From positions 645,573-709,572 of the forward strand of contig NZ_CP147914.1 of the NCBI RefSeq assembly GCF_039645565.1: DNA of 64,000 nucleotides, given 5' to 3'. A program made the translations under genes and the position numbers. How positions within the stretch are numbered: the stretch's first letter is position 1; every line of letters starts with the position of its first letter. The notes under the pieces were generated by a model. That model made no database searches. It was not told the origin of the DNA and saw only the letters and a list, made by a program, of their open reading frames with translations. Positions 61,604 to 64,000 of this stretch are shown piece by piece. The DNA is from Sulfurimonas sp. HSL1-2. Lineage in GTDB: Bacteria; Campylobacterota; Campylobacteria; Campylobacterales; Sulfurimonadaceae.

Positions 61604-61713
61604 GTTGATCGGACCGTGGTAGTGCCTCTGCACCTGCTGTACGGAAGGACCACGCCCTTGCCGATGCCGCTCTCCGTGAAGGGCAGCAGGGTCGGGAAGC
61701 GGCTCCGATCAAC
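61604..61713 (+). ncRNA. Structured leader resembling the molybdenum-cofactor (Moco) RNA motif
   Basis: A 110-base element closed by a perfect 10-bp stem, GTTGATCGGA (61604-61613) with TCCGATCAAC (61704-61713). Inside are CCTGCTG (61633-61639) pairing with CAGCAGG (61684-61690), and a hairpin CGGAAGG/CCTTGCCG (61642-61663, one bulge). The loop of that hairpin, ACCACG, is complementary to CGTGGT at 61615-61620, a possible pseudoknot. The segments GCCTCTGCACCTG and ATGC...CTC.CGTGAAG...CAGGG.CG.GAAG match, from memory, the order and sequence of the E. coli moaA leader, a Moco riboswitch candidate. The closing stem ends eight bases before the AAGGAG of the transporter gene, so folding could control translation. 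Confidence 0.6.
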
Positions 61714-61734
61714 AACACGATAAGGAGATATCCA

Positions 61735-62547
61735 ATGGCCTATTTGGCTCCAAGCGAATTTGTAACAAAAATGGTCGATTCGGGAGAATCGAAAGTCTAT
61801 ATGTCCACAAAGGACACCCTCATCCGCGCCTATATGGCGGGGGCCATCCTCGCGCTGGCGGCGGTTTTCGCCGTCACGGTCGCGATGAAAACAGGCTCAC
61901 CGCTGGTCGGCGCGATGCTCTTCCCGGTCGGCTTCATTATGCTCTACCTCATGAGCTTCGACCTGCTCACGGGTGTTTTCGTCCTCGTTCCGCTGGCATG
62001 GCTGGACAAACGTCCGGGCGTTTCGGTTGCCCAGATCCTGCGTAACTGGGGTCTGGTGGCGCTGGGGAACCTGATGGGTGCCCTGACGGTCGCGTTTATG
62101 ATGGCCTTTATTTTTACATACGGTTTTGACACGGACGGCGGCGAAATCGCCAAGAAAGTGGCGGGCATCGGTGAAGCGCGTACGCTGGGCTACCAGTCCC
62201 ACGGTGTATCCGGCTGGTTTACGGTTTTTGTCCGCGGCATGCTCTGTAACTGGATGGTCTCCATGGGTGTCGTCGGCGCGATGATCTCCACGACGGTCAG
62301 CGGCAAGTTCCTGGCGATGTGGATGCCGGTCATGCTCTTCTTCTTTATGGGCTTTGAGCACTCCATCGTCAACATGTTCCTGTTCCCGTTCTCCCTGATC
62401 ATGGGCGGTAACTTCACGATCTCCGACTACATCCTCTGGAACGAGGTTCCGGTTGCACTGGGTAACCTGGTCGGCGGTCTGGCATTTACGGGTCTGACGC
62501 TCTACGCAACGCACGTCAGAACAAGCCCGAAACGTGTGCTGGGATAA
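61735..62547 (+). CDS. Formate/nitrite transporter family channel
   Basis: A 270-residue FNT protein with six membrane helices arranged in the usual duplicated way: AYMAGAILALAAVFAVTV, MLFPVGFIMLYLMSFDLLTGVF, NWGLVALGNLMGALTVAF, then GMLCNWMVSMGVVGAM, MLFFFMGFEHSIVNMF and NLVGGLAFTGLTLY. The FEHSIVNM and CNWMV segments are FNT hallmarks. Family members conduct formate, nitrite or hydrosulfide; in this cluster nitrite, or cyanate for the cyanase encoded next, is the likely substrate. AAGGAG gives a strong ribosome site directly after the folded leader. Confidence 0.92.
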   Translation: MAYLAPSEFVTKMVDSGESKVYMSTKDTLIRAYMAGAILALAAVFAVTVAMKTGSPLVGAMLFPVGFIMLYLMSFDLLTGVFVLVPLAWLDKRPGVSVAQILRNWGLVALGNLMGALTVAFMMAFIFTYGFDTDGGEIAKKVAGIGEARTLGYQSHGVSGWFTVFVRGMLCNWMVSMGVVGAMISTTVSGKFLAMWMPVMLFFFMGFEHSIVNMFLFPFSLIMGGNFTISDYILWNEVPVALGNLVGGLAFTGLTLYATHVRTSPKRVLG

Positions 62548-62603
62548 CCCGGCATCGCGGCCCCGGCCGCATCCATTCAAAAACAAAAAGGAAATATTTT
62601 TTT

Positions 62604-63044
62604 ATGACAAAGCTTGAAATGACTGAAACGATTATGGCGGCGAAAAAAAGCAGCGGTCTTGGCTGGGAGGCGATCTCAGAGAAGGTCGGTCTCGGTTCCG
62701 TGTTTCTGACATCGGCGTGCCTCGGGATGAACAGCCTGAAGCCCGAACCGGCAGATAAACTGTGCGAAGTCCTAGGCCTGGATGCCGCGGTCTCCGAAGC
62801 GCTGCAGGCGTTCCCCAACAAGAAGTGGGACCAGATCGTTCCGACCGACCCGCTTATCTACCGCCTCTATGAAGTCGTCGGCGTTTACGGCGAAACCATC
62901 AAGGAGATTGTCGGCGAGAAATTCGGCGACGGCATCATGAGTGCGATCGACTTCTCCATGGACATCGACAAAGAGGAGAATCCGGCGGGCGACCGTGTCG
63001 TGATCACCATGAACGGCAAATTCCTGCCCTACAAGTCGTGGTAA
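62604..63044 (+). CDS. cynS: Cyanase
   Basis: A 146-residue cyanate hydratase. An N-terminal helix-turn-helix-like domain (WEAISEKVGLGSVFLTSACLG) precedes the catalytic domain, in which the essential Arg, Glu and Ser are found in YRLYEVVGVYGETIKEI and MSAIDFSMDID; the C-terminus is ITMNGKFLPYKSW. It converts cyanate and bicarbonate to ammonia and carbon dioxide, adding a nitrogen source to the nitrate pathway. It lies 56 bases after the transporter gene and a strong terminator overlaps its stop codon. Confidence 0.96.
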   Translation: MTKLEMTETIMAAKKSSGLGWEAISEKVGLGSVFLTSACLGMNSLKPEPADKLCEVLGLDAAVSEALQAFPNKKWDQIVPTDPLIYRLYEVVGVYGETIKEIVGEKFGDGIMSAIDFSMDIDKEENPAGDRVVITMNGKFLPYKSW

Positions 63045-63057
63045 CACGACTTTTTTT
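63033..63057 (+). terminator. Intrinsic terminator after cynS
   Basis: AAGTCGTG (63033-63040) pairs with CACGACTT (63045-63052) around the tetraloop GTAA, which is the cynS stop codon region, and is followed by a run of seven T residues (63051-63057). A textbook rho-independent terminator that separates the transporter-cyanase unit from the kinase gene. Confidence 0.88.
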
Positions 63058-63114
63058 GAGCATGGCCGCGCTTGCGGACGTGTTCAAAAGGAGTCTGACA
63101 AAGATGATCAAGCG

Positions 63115-64000
63115 ATGAATACAGCCGTGAAGCTCACCGTCGGCAGCCACACCGACAAAGGGCGCAAACCCCTGAACCAGGACTTTCACGATCTGCGCAT
63201 CCCCGACGACACGCTGCTTTGCACCAAGGGCGCGGCCGCGGCGCTGGCCGACGGCATCAGCAGCAGCGAGGTGAGCCAGATCGCCAGCCAGGTTGCCGTC
63301 GTCTCCTTTCTGGAGGACTACTTCAGCACCCCGGAGACCTGGTCGGTCGGCCGGGCGGCACAGCAGGTGCTCAAGGCGACGAACTCCTGGCTTTATGCCC
63401 AGACCAGGCGGGGGCCGGAGCGCTTCGATATGGACAAGGGGTATGTCTGTACCTTCAGCGCTCTGGTGCTGCGGGGCCGGAGCGTGCACCTCTTTCATAT
63501 CGGCGATGCGCGGATCTACCGGCTGCGCGACGGGGTGCTGGAGCAGCAGACCGAAGACCACCGCCTGCGGATCTCGCAGAACGAGAGCTACCTCAGCCGG
63601 GCCATGGGGATGGATTCGCAGCTCATCATCGACCATGCCGTGCTGAGTGCGGAAGCGGGGGATGTCTTTTTCCTGATGACCGACGGGGTCTACGAGCATA
63701 TCCTTGACGAGGATATCCTGCAAACACTGCAGGCGTGCGGCGACGATTACGACGCTGCGGCGGAGGCGCTGGTCAACCGGGCCCTGGAAAACGGCAGCGG
63801 GGACAACCTGACATTGATGCTCTTGCGCATCGACGCCCTGCCGGAGCAGGCGATCGACGAGCGCTACAAGGAGGTGATCGAAAAGCCTTTCGCGCCGCTG
63901 CTCGAGCCCCGGTCGGATTTTGACGGCTATCGCATCGTGCGCACGCTCAGCAGGACGAGCCGCAGCCATGTCTACCTGGCCGTCGACACGCAGACCGATA
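63115..64000 (+). CDS. PP2C phosphatase fused to Ser/Thr protein kinase (3' end outside window)
   Basis: The frame is open from ATG 63115 to the right edge (295 codons seen). Residues 1-235 form a PP2C-type phosphatase: KGRKPLNQDFHDL, ALADGISSSEVSQ, FHIGDARIYRLRDG, FFLMTDGVYEHI and SGDNLTLMLLRID carry the metal-binding Asp residues. After a linker, FDGYRIVRTLSRTSRSHVYLAVD matches the glycine-loop region of a Hanks-type kinase, and the rest is cut off. In Pseudomonas aeruginosa a kinase of this kind lies in the nitrate assimilation operon, so a regulatory role in the island is plausible. The true length and any membrane helix are unknown. Confidence 0.9.
   Translation, partial: MNTAVKLTVGSHTDKGRKPLNQDFHDLRIPDDTLLCTKGAAAALADGISSSEVSQIASQVAVVSFLEDYFSTPETWSVGRAAQQVLKATNSWLYAQTRRGPERFDMDKGYVCTFSALVLRGRSVHLFHIGDARIYRLRDGVLEQQTEDHRLRISQNESYLSRAMGMDSQLIIDHAVLSAEAGDVFFLMTDGVYEHILDEDILQTLQACGDDYDAAAEALVNRALENGSGDNLTLMLLRIDALPEQAIDERYKEVIEKPFAPLLEPRSDFDGYRIVRTLSRTSRSHVYLAVDTQTD

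Noticed and set aside
1..64000. CRISPR arrays, insertion sequences, integrases, rRNA genes
   Set aside because: No regularly spaced repeats, transposase or integrase motifs, or rRNA sequence were recognised on either strand.

Overview
The window looks like chromosome of a high-GC member of the Campylobacterota (Epsilonproteobacteria), possibly Sulfurimonas- or Hydrogenimonas-like. The main evidence is the run argG / rplI-hslV-hslU-era, a two-domain TrmB next to ftsE-ftsX-envC, a fixed MSHA/T2SS-type machinery operon, and sigma70-like promoters with a good -10 but little -35. Genus is an inference. Most of the window is densely packed housekeeping sequence. No IS element, integrase, CRISPR array or rRNA was seen.

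Layout. 1-2134 (minus): a FecR / OmpA-like / CHASE2 unit, cut by the window edge. 2272-6640 (minus): DUF2905, SulP permease and valS. 6827-8908 (plus): a UvrD/Rep helicase, sharing a terminator with the next operon. 8939-18479 (minus): an eight-gene MSHA-type pilus/secretion operon with a long structured 5' region. 18780-23954 (minus): argG, an FTR-rhodanese fusion, rplI, hslV, hslU, era. 24081-24624 (plus): two small genes. 24621-30647 (minus): envC-like, ftsX, ftsE, trmB, an FN3 lipoprotein, rluD. 30774-32001 (plus): rodA and a tRNA with anticodon CAU. 32054-32620 (minus): glutathione peroxidase.

32840-44682 holds two convergent operons that appear to form one system. The plus arm encodes a transglutaminase/DUF2126 (amidoligase-like) protein, an ATP-grasp/alpha-E fusion and a second transglutaminase. 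The minus arm encodes alpha-E, a possible 34-residue peptide, a second ATP-grasp, another alpha-E, a zinc aspartoacylase-like enzyme and its zinc-site-less paralogue. This set is predicted to make, trim or attach a peptide-like product; no product is known to me. It is the best candidate for an undescribed system. 44949-51407 is accessory: SDR, DUF523/DUF1722, an outer-membrane protein, an EamA exporter, an AT-rich DUF5677 gene, and an orphan phage-type OB-fold gene.

51436-64000 is a nitrate/nitrite/cyanate assimilation island: nasA facing nrtABD, then porin, siroheme synthase, ferredoxin-type nitrite reductase, a formate/nitrite-family transporter, cyanase, and the start of a PP2C-kinase fusion. 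Two regulatory observations stand out. A TTGTAT-N7-ATACAA dyad lies exactly midway between two mirror-image promoters of nasA and nrtA, and recurs at the same distance upstream of the transporter promoter. The transporter mRNA then starts with a folded leader, closed by a perfect 10-bp stem, that resembles the molybdenum-cofactor RNA motif. Together they suggest that island expression is coupled to nitrogen status and to availability of the cofactor nitrate reductase needs.
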